From a virus: DNA of 50,176 bases. Below the pieces are notes generated by a model. The model was given only the letters and a program-made list of their open reading frames with translations. It made no database searches and was not told the DNA's origin. Shown piece by piece: positions 15,100 to 23,104 of the stretch (positions are counted from its first letter, which is position 1; the number at the start of each line of letters is the position of its first letter). The stretch covers positions 1 to 50,176 of IMG/VR virus record IMGVR_UViG_3300010885_013883, one strand, 5' to 3'. The position numbers and the translations under genes were made by a program.

Positions 15100-16554
15100 A
15101 TGACATCATGTACAATACATATTAAAGACGAAGTCAATATTAAAGTAAGTGGCTTGGAAGTTAGCACAAGACGCAAGATAGAAAAAGAACTAAAATATTT
15201 TATGCCTTATGCCTATCATGTTCCGGCATATAAATTAGGTCGATGGGATGGTTGTGTAAGTTATTTTAGTTTGGCTGGCGCTTCTTATTTTAATCTGCTA
15301 GATAGAATTTTACCTCATTTGGTAGATGATGGTTATCAAATTGACATTGATGATCAACGACCCATGCATAACTTTGCTTTTCCGGAAGTGTGCGAAACTA
15401 CACATAGTCAGCATGTTTGGCCCAAAGGGCATCCAAAAGAAGGCGAACCCATTGAGCTAAGAGATTATCAAGTAAATGCTATCAATCAGTTCTTGACTAA
15501 CTTACAATGTGTGCAAGAGATTGCCACAGGCGCAGGTAAAACGTTGATGACTGCTACAATGAGTAAATGCGTAGAACCATATGGCCGTAGTATTGTTATT
15601 GTGCCTAATAAAGATTTGGTTAGACAAACAGAATCGGACTATAAGAATTTGGATTTAGATGTAGGCGTATACTTTGGCGATAGGAAAGATCTTAATAAGA
15701 CTCATACAATTTGTACATGGCAAAGTCTTAACAGTTTACAAAAGAGATTCAAAGACGGAGAAAGTCCCATGAGTCTAGAAGAATTTGCAGATGGTGTGAT
15801 AGCAGTTATTGTAGACGAAGTTCACCAAGCCAAAGCAGATGTATTAAAAGCATTGCTCAGTGGTGCATTTGCCAATGTGCCTATCCGTTGGGGACTAACA
15901 GGAACTATACCTAAAGAAGATTTTGAGCAAATTGGGTTAGTGGCTTGCATAGGAAATGTGGTAAATAAAATAGCCGCCAGTGATCTTCAAGACATCGGTG
16001 TGCTGGCAGATTGTCACGTTAATGTTATACAACTACAAGATACTGTAGAATATAATACATACCAGGAAGAACTTACATACTTAACAACCAATACTCGTCG
16101 TGTTGATTTCATCAGTAACTTTATCGAACGATTAAGTGAAAGTGGAAACACATTGGTATTAGTTGATAGAGTTAAATGCGGGGAAATGATCTGCGAACGT
16201 TTAGGCGACAAAAGTGTATTTGTCAGCGGATCAATGAAATCAACAGACAGGAAAGATCATTACGATGAGATTAGCGTATCGGATAAAAAGATTATTGTGG
16301 CGACTTATGGTGTGGCCGCTGTGGGTATTAATATTCCTCGTATTTTTAATTTGGTTCTTCTGGAGCCCGGAAAAAGCTTTACTAGAGTTATCCAAAGCAT
16401 TGGACGGGGTATTAGACGAGCTCAAGATAAGGACCATGTAAACATCTGGGACTTAACATCCAGTGCAAAGTTTAGTAAAAAGCATCTGACGGTGCGTAAA
16501 AAATATTATCAGGATGCCAAGTATCCTTTTAGTATCGAGAAAGTAAAATATTAA
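15100..16554 (+). CDS. uvsW: UvsW-like DNA helicase
   Basis: A superfamily-2 helicase of 484 aa (T4 UvsW 503 aa) that unwinds R-loops and reverses forks in the switch to recombination-dependent replication. It has a UvsW-type N-terminal domain (1-110), then a Q-like RDYQ motif near 121, Walker A ATGAGKT (142-148), DEVH box (239-242), GLTGT motif III, and a C-terminal lobe with QSIGRGIRR. The frame opens further upstream at 15064, but that overlaps the terminator/promoter. ATG 15100 lies 6 nt after the -10 with no Shine-Dalgarno, so the mRNA should be leaderless. Confidence 0.93.
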   Translation: MTSCTIHIKDEVNIKVSGLEVSTRRKIEKELKYFMPYAYHVPAYKLGRWDGCVSYFSLAGASYFNLLDRILPHLVDDGYQIDIDDQRPMHNFAFPEVCETTHSQHVWPKGHPKEGEPIELRDYQVNAINQFLTNLQCVQEIATGAGKTLMTATMSKCVEPYGRSIVIVPNKDLVRQTESDYKNLDLDVGVYFGDRKDLNKTHTICTWQSLNSLQKRFKDGESPMSLEEFADGVIAVIVDEVHQAKADVLKALLSGAFANVPIRWGLTGTIPKEDFEQIGLVACIGNVVNKIAASDLQDIGVLADCHVNVIQLQDTVEYNTYQEELTYLTTNTRRVDFISNFIERLSESGNTLVLVDRVKCGEMICERLGDKSVFVSGSMKSTDRKDHYDEISVSDKKIIVATYGVAAVGINIPRIFNLVLLEPGKSFTRVIQSIGRGIRRAQDKDHVNIWDLTSSAKFSKKHLTVRKKYYQDAKYPFSIEKVKY

Positions 16555-16556
16555 TA

Positions 16557-17057
16557 ATGAATATATTAACAGTAGATAACACAGCATTTGAATTGAATCA
16601 ACTGCCGGATGAAATCGAGGACTTGCGGTACGGGGTATTAGATTGGAGCGATCCTAAAAACGTTGACTATCATTTTGTGCCTTTGATTTTTATGGAAACT
16701 TTTCATGCACCTGCCGCAGTATTGAAAATCGGAGAAAATGTTATTCAAGTTCCTTTAGATTGGCACGTGGTAATAGGAGAGTCGGACCATGGCGATCCTG
16801 AAGTGTTGCCCATTATGCATATCAATGATAGAGGATTTAGTGCCTTTGTGTTTAATCCTATTAGCAGTTTTAGAATTGAATTTAGGCCTATTGAAATTAT
16901 TAATGTGTTCCAAGATGTTAGATGGTTTACACCAAAACTTAAATATGGACATATCTTAGCAGTACCACTGACTGCTGGAGAAAAGCCAGTGTGTGCTTAT
17001 TTTGTCAAAGAAACAAACAAACTTCCAGAAGTCCTAGACATTTCTAAAATATATTAA
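16557..17057 (+). CDS. Hypothetical protein downstream of uvsW
   Basis: A 166-aa soluble protein, mainly beta (many alternating hydrophobic segments such as MHINDRGFSAFVFNPISSFRI) and rich in Pro. It starts 2 nt after the uvsW stop, so it is translated by coupling. No catalytic motif, signal peptide or membrane segment. Not recognised. Confidence 0.82.
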   Translation: MNILTVDNTAFELNQLPDEIEDLRYGVLDWSDPKNVDYHFVPLIFMETFHAPAAVLKIGENVIQVPLDWHVVIGESDHGDPEVLPIMHINDRGFSAFVFNPISSFRIEFRPIEIINVFQDVRWFTPKLKYGHILAVPLTAGEKPVCAYFVKETNKLPEVLDISKIY

Positions 17058-17063
17058 TATAAT
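17035..17063 (+). promoter_or_regulatory. Sigma70-like promoter inside the end of the 16557 gene (leaderless)
   Basis: TAGACA (17035-17040), 17-nt spacer, TATAAT (17058-17063). The ATG of the next gene is 5 nt downstream, without a Shine-Dalgarno. Confidence 0.7.
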
Positions 17064-17068
17064 ATTAC

Positions 17069-17554
17069 ATGGCAACCAAACAACCAATGCTTGATATGTT
17101 TAAGCGTGTATTACCCGCTATAGACACACGACAAAAAGATTTTTACGAAAATCTATCTGCTGATGAACGTAAAGGATTTAGTCCATGGTTAGTTCAGCGA
17201 TATCTAAGTAGTGCAGAAAGCCCCAGTCAAGAAATAATCGAACATTACTTAATAATGACCAATGAATTAGTCAATGTTAATTACAGCGATATAAAAGATC
17301 CTGAAATGATTTGGAAGTTAATGACCATTGTAGGTGTTGGACGTAGTATGAAGCATCCCTATGTTGCACCCGGCAAAGGTAAGAAGAAAAAACAAAATGC
17401 TTTTAAAACTTGGTTAAAAGATTTATATCCTCATCTGGATGATCAAGAACTAGATATCTGGATATCAAACATGAACAAAGAATCTGCTCGCAATATGCTA
17501 GAACAGTTTCATATTAAAGACAAAGACATTATCACCGCTGCCAATGAGCTATAA
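17069..17554 (+). CDS. Possible clamp-loader small subunit (gp62-like)
   Basis: A 161-aa helical, basic protein. The stretch FSPWLVQRYLSSAE, followed by EHYLIMTNELVN, resembles the F-x-P-W/F-x-x-x-R-x-L-S ... ANE pattern of gp62-type clamp-loader subunits of marine T4-like phages. T4 gp62 is 187 aa. A basic patch GKGKKKKQN follows near residue 109. In T4-like phages gp62 lies near gp44/gp45, which are not seen here. The match is by eye only, so treat it as tentative. Confidence 0.42.
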   Translation: MATKQPMLDMFKRVLPAIDTRQKDFYENLSADERKGFSPWLVQRYLSSAESPSQEIIEHYLIMTNELVNVNYSDIKDPEMIWKLMTIVGVGRSMKHPYVAPGKGKKKKQNAFKTWLKDLYPHLDDQELDIWISNMNKESARNMLEQFHIKDKDIITAANEL

Positions 17555-18224
17555 TTGCAAATATTGTAACAAAGCCTTTGCCAAAGAATCCACACTGATG
17601 TCTCACATGTGTGAACAGAAGCGTAGACATTCGGCCAAAGACGATAAACAAAATCGTATAGCATACCAACTATGGTTAGAGTATAGACGCTTGAGCATGG
17701 CCAATGTTAAAAAAGACAAACCATATGATGATTTCGCGGCCACTAGATATTTTGGTGGTTTCATGAAACTGGCAAAACGTATTATAGATCTAAACATTAA
17801 GCCACCAGAAGATTTCTTAAAGTTTATTGTCATGAATAGTGTTAAGATGTCGGACTGGTGCAAGGATTTTGTCTACGAAGAATATATTAAAAATATGTTG
17901 AAACACGAATCAGTTGATAGAGCAACCGAACGTAGTATTTTACATATGAAAGATTGGGCCGAAAGTTGTAACTGTAATTGGCAAAATTATTTTCAAGAGG
18001 TACCGACCTTAGTGGCTGTACGAGACATTAAGATGGGTCGTATAAGTCCATGGTGTACCTTTGCCACAGATCAAGGAAGTAGATTGATTGACAGGTTAGA
18101 TGAGACATTAGTCAAAGAACTTGTTGATTATATAGAACCTACTTCTTGGAGAGTGCGTGTCAAACGTCATGCACAAGACGCATCTTGGATACAAGATGTT
18201 TTTAATCAAGCGGAAATAAAATGA
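17544..18224 (+). CDS. C2H2 zinc-finger hypothetical protein
   Basis: A 226-aa protein. The first 30 residues form a C2H2-like zinc finger (CKYCNKAF, then HMCEQKRRH; Cys 5, Cys 8, His 20 and a further Cys or His). The rest is helical, with Trp- and Cys-containing segments, and carries no domain I recognise. It overlaps both neighbours (11 nt with the gp62-like gene, 4 nt with the next), which points to co-expression with replication genes. A DNA-binding regulator is plausible but not shown. Confidence 0.8.
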   Translation: MSYNCKYCNKAFAKESTLMSHMCEQKRRHSAKDDKQNRIAYQLWLEYRRLSMANVKKDKPYDDFAATRYFGGFMKLAKRIIDLNIKPPEDFLKFIVMNSVKMSDWCKDFVYEEYIKNMLKHESVDRATERSILHMKDWAESCNCNWQNYFQEVPTLVAVRDIKMGRISPWCTFATDQGSRLIDRLDETLVKELVDYIEPTSWRVRVKRHAQDASWIQDVFNQAEIK

Positions 18225-18454
18225 AACAATACTCTGAACGTCAAGTACCTGCATTACTCAACAAAAATATTCAAGAAAACTCATTGAAAACGCTGAGTGT
18301 CGATCTAATGGAAGTAGTAGTAAACGGCCAACGAGCAGTAGTACCCACAGCCGAAGCGTATAGTAGATTAGTATCAAAAATTGCAAAGCTAGAACAAAAA
18401 GTAGTAAATATAGAAAATAAAGCCGGACAGGCTTTAAGAAAAGCCTATGAATAA
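18221..18454 (+). CDS. Small hypothetical protein with C-terminal coiled coil
   Basis: A 77-aa protein coupled by ATGA overlap. A short beta-type middle (LMEVVVNGQRAVVPTAEAY) is followed by a heptad-like helix (VSKIAKLEQKVVNIENKAG). No family recognised. It overlaps the next ORF by 8 nt. Confidence 0.78.
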   Translation: MKQYSERQVPALLNKNIQENSLKTLSVDLMEVVVNGQRAVVPTAEAYSRLVSKIAKLEQKVVNIENKAGQALRKAYE

Positions 18455-18632
18455 AAAAGTACCTTCTATAAATTCAATCTGGACCAGTTCAAATTCTGAC
18501 AGATTTAAAGTCACTGATTTACAAGAAACCGAAGCTGGTCAGTTTATCTATTATACTCGACTATCAGATAATACCGTGTACTCTTGTCTAGTAGAAGCAT
18601 TTTTAAATAGATTTGTAGAACACGTTAACTAA
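18447..18632 (+). CDS. Small hypothetical protein
   Basis: A 61-aa protein beginning MNKKVPSINSIWTSSNSDRF. It has a predicted small beta-barrel pattern (IWTSSNSDRFKVTDLQ...GQFIYYTRL), similar to short phage proteins with an SH3-like look, but no family can be named. It is part of the same tightly overlapping operon. Confidence 0.72.
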   Translation: MNKKVPSINSIWTSSNSDRFKVTDLQETEAGQFIYYTRLSDNTVYSCLVEAFLNRFVEHVN

Positions 18633-18643
18633 AAGTAAACTAA

Positions 18644-19450
18644 ATGAAAAACATAATTTTACTAGTATCTTTTTTGTTTCTTAACACGGTGTTTGCCAAG
18701 TCAGCTCCACAGGGACATCCATCAATTTTTTTATATAATCAAACAGCTAATCTAGTAATGATAGGCGACAACTCCAAAGAAGTTAGATCTATTGCCAGTA
18801 TCAGCAAGTTAATGACTGCCATGGTTGCCTTAGACTATAGTTTGGACATGGATAAGAAATTATCCATGTACGACAAACTGCGTAGTCAATTACCTTCAAA
18901 AGAGAACACGAGATTGGATGTATTGTCTGCTATGCTTATTCGCAGTGACAATGCATCTGCTGAAACAATAGCATCTGATTATCCCGGAGGTCGAGAAGGT
19001 TTTCTACGAGCAATGAATCAAAAAGCCAAAGATCTTGGCATGGTTAATACGAGATTCATGGATCCTTCAGGTCTTAGTGTTTTTAATACAAGCACAGCTG
19101 AAGAAGTTGCAATAATGATGAAAGAAGCAACAAAATATAATATGATTGCCAAATTAACAACCACACAGGAACAATCATTTGATGTCAAATATAAAAACAA
19201 GATTAAAACAGTTACATTGGTTAATACCAATAAATCAATACTCAGTGAGTTTCGTAGTGTTGTTGCAAGTAAGACAGGACTGACCAATGCCGCTGGCTGG
19301 TGTGTGGCCATGACAGTGGAAAATAAAGATCAGGTATACACATTGGTTATACTAGGTTCAAAAAATAAGAAAATTCGTTTGGCAAAAGTAGAAGAACTAA
19401 TGTATAATAACATATTAGAAAAGGAAGATCGTGGTAACCACAGACGTTGA
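18644..19450 (+). CDS. Exported PBP7-like D,D-peptidase (peptidase S11)
   Basis: A 268-aa periplasmic serine peptidase of the low-molecular-weight PBP (PbpG/DacA) family, which cleaves D-Ala-containing cross-links or stems in peptidoglycan. A Sec signal peptide (1-18, FAKS) is followed by the three active-site motifs: SISK (Ser 52, Lys 55), SDN (101-103) and KTG (210-212). The C-terminal domain of DacA-type enzymes is absent, as in PBP7. No Shine-Dalgarno is evident (AAACTAA before ATG), so translation may depend on upstream genes. A role in lysis or wall remodelling is likely. This is an unusual lysis-type enzyme for a T4-like phage. Confidence 0.9.
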   Translation: MKNIILLVSFLFLNTVFAKSAPQGHPSIFLYNQTANLVMIGDNSKEVRSIASISKLMTAMVALDYSLDMDKKLSMYDKLRSQLPSKENTRLDVLSAMLIRSDNASAETIASDYPGGREGFLRAMNQKAKDLGMVNTRFMDPSGLSVFNTSTAEEVAIMMKEATKYNMIAKLTTTQEQSFDVKYKNKIKTVTLVNTNKSILSEFRSVVASKTGLTNAAGWCVAMTVENKDQVYTLVILGSKNKKIRLAKVEELMYNNILEKEDRGNHRR

Positions 19451-20012
19451 CATTGATTTCGCAGACAGAGAACAAGTTTTAAAATTGTTTTCTTGTGTTC
19501 CGGCCATGCAAAAAGATGGAGCAACACAGCGTAAACATAACACAGGAGTTTATTTTCATAATGTTCCTGTAAATCCTTTTACTGGCTTAGCCACGTTAGA
19601 CTATAAGACTGCCGAAGAACAAGGCTGGTTTAAAATAGACTTGTTGAACGTGGGCATCTATAGTCAGTTCACCGACAATGCTCAAATAGATCTGTTACTG
19701 GAAAAAGAACCAGTTTGGGAATTACTTGAACACGAAGATGTTATCAAAGAGTTATTCCACATACACAATCATGCAGACATTGTTAAAAAGTTAAAGCCAC
19801 GTAGTGTAGAACAACTGGCCGCTGTCTTGGCAGTTATACGTCCAGGTAAGAGACACTTAATTTATAAAACTTGGCCGGAGATAGAAAAAGAAGTATGGGT
19901 TAAGACAGATGATTCTTATAGTTTTAAGCGTAGCCATGCCATCGGCTATGCCACGGCTATTATGTTACAGATGAATCTTTTAGTTTACGGTATTGATAGT
20001 GGCAAGTCTTAA
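19431..20012 (+). CDS. Miniature DnaE-like protein (DNA polymerase III alpha fragment)
   Basis: A 193-aa protein with two signatures of the DnaE/PolC palm and fingers. The TDVDIDFADR segment near the start corresponds to the catalytic PDxDxDF motif. FKRSHAIGYATAIMLQM near the end corresponds to the FNKSHSxxYA motif. Between them EQLAAVLAVIRPG resembles the DnaE AALxRPGP segment. True DnaE is about 1,100 aa, so most domains are missing. GTG 19431 follows AAGGAAGA and overlaps the peptidase gene by 20 nt. It may be a polymerase relic, a small polymerase or a protein-binding decoy. Its 3' end overlaps the - strand desaturase by 33 nt. Confidence 0.75.
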   Translation: MVTTDVDIDFADREQVLKLFSCVPAMQKDGATQRKHNTGVYFHNVPVNPFTGLATLDYKTAEEQGWFKIDLLNVGIYSQFTDNAQIDLLLEKEPVWELLEHEDVIKELFHIHNHADIVKKLKPRSVEQLAAVLAVIRPGKRHLIYKTWPEIEKEVWVKTDDSYSFKRSHAIGYATAIMLQMNLLVYGIDSGKS

Positions 20013-20690
20013 AAAATTAAATAATTTTATATAGATCCAACCTATATCAAGCTCAAACCAACGACGACTAAATTTAGCACTAGCTGGTGCTAGATGATGA
20101 TTGTTGTGCAGTTCTTCGCCGCCTATCCACAGAGCAATAGGAACAATATTTTTACTAGAGTCTCTGGTTTCACCATTGCGATAACCAAACCAATGTCCCA
20201 GTCCATTAATAACGCTGGCCGCCCAGAATGGAATCCACAGCATCTGTGTTATCCATATGAGCAGTCCCCACCAACCAAATAACAGTACATTGATAGCCAG
20301 CATGATTAAAATTCCATAATGGTTATATGGAGTGTATAATTTTTTTTCAATCCAGTCGCTGGGTGTACCTTTACCGTATTGCAAAACTGTAGACGGATTT
20401 TTAGCTTCTAGATAGTAATAATATACTCCTCGAAAGAATATATTTCTAATGCCATGAACAATGGGACTATGTGGATCACCATCAACATCACTGAACCTAT
20501 GATGTTTGCGATGTATTGAAACCCATTGTTTAGTGATCATACCTGTGGTCAACCATAGCCAGGCTCTGAAAAAATGTGATAAAATGGGATGGAATGTTAC
20601 TGCTTTGTGTGCTTGACTACGATGCAAAAATAGTGTAACTGAAACAATAGTGATATGTGTTACAACAAGGGTATAAATTAGTTCTGTCAT
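19980..20690 (-). CDS. Fatty-acid (acyl-CoA delta-9 type) desaturase
   Basis: An integral-membrane di-iron desaturase of 236 aa. All three His boxes are present: HRSQAH (23-28), HRKHH (60-64) and HNNHH in GGEELHNNHH near the C terminus. Several hydrophobic helices are seen (residues 5-22, 40-52, about 110-140). It introduces a double bond into acyl chains in the host membrane, so it is an auxiliary metabolic gene that could raise membrane fluidity during infection. A GTG precedes the ATG (20691-20693), and ATG 20690 is preferred. It is on the opposite strand, convergent with and overlapping the DnaE-like gene, and follows the 21071 gene by 12 nt. Confidence 0.93.
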   Translation of the reverse strand: MTELIYTLVVTHITIVSVTLFLHRSQAHKAVTFHPILSHFFRAWLWLTTGMITKQWVSIHRKHHRFSDVDGDPHSPIVHGIRNIFFRGVYYYYLEAKNPSTVLQYGKGTPSDWIEKKLYTPYNHYGILIMLAINVLLFGWWGLLIWITQMLWIPFWAASVINGLGHWFGYRNGETRDSSKNIVPIALWIGGEELHNNHHLAPASAKFSRRWFELDIGWIYIKLFNFLRLATINTVN

Positions 20691-20702
20691 CACGTACTTA
20701 GC

Positions 20703-21071
20703 TTAAAATTTTTGAACTAGTTGTATTTGCCTACGTTTGATGCGTTTTGTGATAATATTTTGGAGACTAACGGGCGTACCTTGGATAATTTCGAAATCTT
20801 TGACATTATACGTTCTTAGATATGAACTGTACTTTTTAAATTTTGGACCGACAACTAGATTGATGGGTAATATACGATTACTACCCCACCACCATTCTTC
20901 TCCTAGCTCTAGGAATTCTTGTTTTTCCTCAACGGTTCGTATGTAGTTATAGACATAGATACTTACCACAGAATTAGTATAGTTTTGGATGATCCCGATT
21001 AATTCATCATCGCCCTGTTTGCATAAACTTAAAAACGGGAATTTTTCTATTATTTCGTCAAATGTAGCCAT
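20703..21071 (-). CDS. Hypothetical protein, - strand
   Basis: A 122-aa soluble protein with a Trp cluster (GEEWWWGSNRILPI) and a basic C terminus (ITKRIKRRQIQLVQ). It is the first gene of a two-gene - strand unit with the desaturase. The late-type element GCTAAATA ends 6 nt before its ATG with no Shine-Dalgarno, so it should be leaderless and late. Not recognised. Confidence 0.8.
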   Translation of the reverse strand: MATFDEIIEKFPFLSLCKQGDDELIGIIQNYTNSVVSIYVYNYIRTVEEKQEFLELGEEWWWGSNRILPINLVVGPKFKKYSSYLRTYNVKDFEIIQGTPVSLQNIITKRIKRRQIQLVQKF

Positions 21072-21077
21072 CTGACT

Positions 21078-21085
21078 TATTTAGC
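21078..21085 (-). promoter_or_regulatory. Late-type promoter element (- strand)
   Basis: GCTAAATA read on the - strand, 6 nt before the ATG at 21071. It is divergent from the + strand element at 21111. Confidence 0.5.
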
Positions 21086-21110
21086 CCATAAATCAAATCA
21101 AATCAAAAAA

Positions 21111-21118
21111 TATAAATA
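21111..21118 (+). promoter_or_regulatory. T4-type late promoter TATAAATA
   Basis: Perfect T4 late consensus, ending 5 nt before the ATG at 21124. There is no Shine-Dalgarno, so the mRNA is predicted to be leaderless. Confidence 0.8.
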
Positions 21119-21123
21119 TAGAT

Positions 21124-21912
21124 ATGAGCGACACAATACAATTACTATCATACCCACAGCGCACTATTCTAATAGAAGCCAGCGGTTACAGCGGAACAAC
21201 TAATATGCCATTAAACACGTTAAGAAAAACCATTTACAAAGGCACAGATAATGTACTTGGTTTCGAAGTTAAAAATCAAGACAGAAAACCTGTGAGCCTT
21301 TTGGGCAAGGCTGTTATGATTAATATCATGCAGATCAGAACTGGTAAATTGCTAGTTCAACGTAGAGCCGAATTAGTCAAGGCAGAAAACGGAATCTTTG
21401 AAATTGTTATATTTGCCAATGATTTGATTGATTTAGATCCTGGCATTTATCAAATGAGTGCAGTATTGTTTAGCAAAGACGGCTTGGCTCAAGCATTATA
21501 TACTAGTAGCAATCGTTCTGCCGCTTTAGAAATTGAATTAGTCGACGGCGCATATCCTATGTTTACTCCTAGTACTCTGGTTAGATTCACTCCTGTTTCA
21601 AATTATTTTGTAAGCCAACCAATACCCAGCAATATTTTAAGAAATGATTCCAGCGTAAATCACACGATCCAAGTAGTGACTACAAATTTTAAAGGCGAAT
21701 TTTCTGTTAGAGGCACATTGGATTATACTGCATCTAGTATTAATTATTCTCCCATTGCATTTGATCAAAATGGCAGTTCGGTGATCACATTTGATGGCGT
21801 AAATCACGTACAGGGATTTAATTTTAATGGAAGTTTCCGTTGGATAATTGCTCAGTATACTCCGGCGGCTAATAACACCGGAACAGTTGACAAAGTACTA
21901 TACAGAAGCTAA
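21124..21912 (+). CDS. Virion structural protein (baseplate/fibre type, probable)
   Basis: A 262-aa beta-rich protein. The N-terminal 130 residues (KTIYKGTDNVLGFEVKNQD, then LDPGIYQMSAVLF) look like the beta-sandwich modules at the N terminus of phage baseplate-associated receptor proteins. The C-terminal half is another beta domain ending in NTGTVDKVLYRS. A perfect late promoter precedes it. The exact virion location is unknown. It is oddly placed directly before the primase gene. Confidence 0.65.
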   Translation: MSDTIQLLSYPQRTILIEASGYSGTTNMPLNTLRKTIYKGTDNVLGFEVKNQDRKPVSLLGKAVMINIMQIRTGKLLVQRRAELVKAENGIFEIVIFANDLIDLDPGIYQMSAVLFSKDGLAQALYTSSNRSAALEIELVDGAYPMFTPSTLVRFTPVSNYFVSQPIPSNILRNDSSVNHTIQVVTTNFKGEFSVRGTLDYTASSINYSPIAFDQNGSSVITFDGVNHVQGFNFNGSFRWIIAQYTPAANNTGTVDKVLYRS

Positions 21913-21924
21913 AATTGTAGGGTC

Positions 21925-22902
21925 ATGATGGCCTTACAAACATTATTAAGAAGTAGAGTAAACGGAAGAACGGCACCTAATGGGTGGGTATCGTTCAATT
22001 GTCCAATGTGCGTTGTCAACGGACAGAGTAGACCAGACACAAAACATCGTGGCGGTCTGATATACAGTCCTGATGGTAGTGTAGGCTATCAATGTTTTAA
22101 TTGTCATTATAAAACTGGATGGAGTCCAGGCTGGACATTAAGTTTTAAGATGAGAAAGCTTCTTAAAACTTTTGGCTTTGATGAAGCAGAAGTTCAGCGT
22201 CTAAATTTAGAAATACTTAGTCAAGCCGATGTTGAAACAATTAAACGACGGGAACCAGAACCTGCGTATGTTCCGAACTGGCCAAACTACGACTTTGAGT
22301 TTGATATTAAAGTACTTGAAGATCCAATTAAAATTTCTTATCTAGAAAGCAGACAACTGCTAGAACTTGCAACATGGTTTGAAACAGACAGTGAGATCAT
22401 GTCCATGCATCGTCGGATTATTTTGCCTTTTACCTATGAAAATAAACTTGTAGGTTACACAGGCAGATTCATTGGCACCGCAGAAGAAGAGAAAAAATAC
22501 GGCAAGTATAAAAAGAAAAGTCCTGTAAACTATGTCTATGGGTTGGATGCACAACGAGAACAACGTCAGTATGTTATTGTCTGTGAAGGAGAGTTTGATG
22601 CATTGTTGACCAGCGGACTTGCAATTGGTAGTAATAATATCAACGACAAACAAATTCAGTTGATAGAGGACTTAAATATAGAACCTATAGTGATCCCAGA
22701 TAGAGATCGAGCAGGCCGCTTACTAGCAGAACAGGCCGCAGACTATGGTTGGAATGTAAGTTTCCCAGACTGGGAAGATTGCAAAGATGTGGGAGATGCT
22801 GTTAAAAAATATGGCAGAACATTTACTGTACATAGTATACTACAAGCGGCCGAACACAGCCCAACAAAAATTAGACTATTAGCAAGGAAACTAGGTGTAT
22901 AA
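21925..22902 (+). CDS. 61: DNA primase (gp61-like)
   Basis: A 325-aa primase that makes RNA primers with the gp41 helicase. An N-terminal zinc ribbon (Cys 26, Cys 29, Cys 57, Cys 60) recognises template. The TOPRIM domain shows VIVCEGEFDAL (Glu 221) and PDRDRAG (Asp 259, Asp 261). T4 gp61 is 342 aa. Two adjacent ATGs (21925, 21928) are possible, and GTAGGG lies upstream. The helicase gene follows after one small ORF, the usual T4-type primosome order. Confidence 0.92.
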   Translation: MMALQTLLRSRVNGRTAPNGWVSFNCPMCVVNGQSRPDTKHRGGLIYSPDGSVGYQCFNCHYKTGWSPGWTLSFKMRKLLKTFGFDEAEVQRLNLEILSQADVETIKRREPEPAYVPNWPNYDFEFDIKVLEDPIKISYLESRQLLELATWFETDSEIMSMHRRIILPFTYENKLVGYTGRFIGTAEEEKKYGKYKKKSPVNYVYGLDAQREQRQYVIVCEGEFDALLTSGLAIGSNNINDKQIQLIEDLNIEPIVIPDRDRAGRLLAEQAADYGWNVSFPDWEDCKDVGDAVKKYGRTFTVHSILQAAEHSPTKIRLLARKLGV

Positions 22903-23104
22903 TTATTGCGTGAGAAAAAATTGGGATTTAGGACAAGACACATCTGCTTGGTGGAACAATGTCTGTATATGGATGTTGGAAAATTATGGCGCACCCGGTG
23001 ACAACTATATAACCGAGCTAAGTCATGAATACATGATTTTTAAATTTAAAGAAAAGGAACACGCAATGATTGCGGCATTGCGTTGGGGTAACGATAATGA
23101 GTGA
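22895..23104 (+). CDS. Small hypothetical protein between primase and helicase
   Basis: A 69-aa protein with Trp-rich helix (TSAWWNNVCIWMLENYG) and a C-terminal FKFKEKEHAMIAALRWG. A GTG start at 22895 is well placed behind AAGGA and overlaps the primase by 8 nt. A GTG at 22910 is the alternative and gives VRKNWDLG at the N terminus. Similar mini-proteins occur beside helicase genes in T4-like phages. The function is unknown. Confidence 0.72.
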   Translation: MYNYCVRKNWDLGQDTSAWWNNVCIWMLENYGAPGDNYITELSHEYMIFKFKEKEHAMIAALRWGNDNE

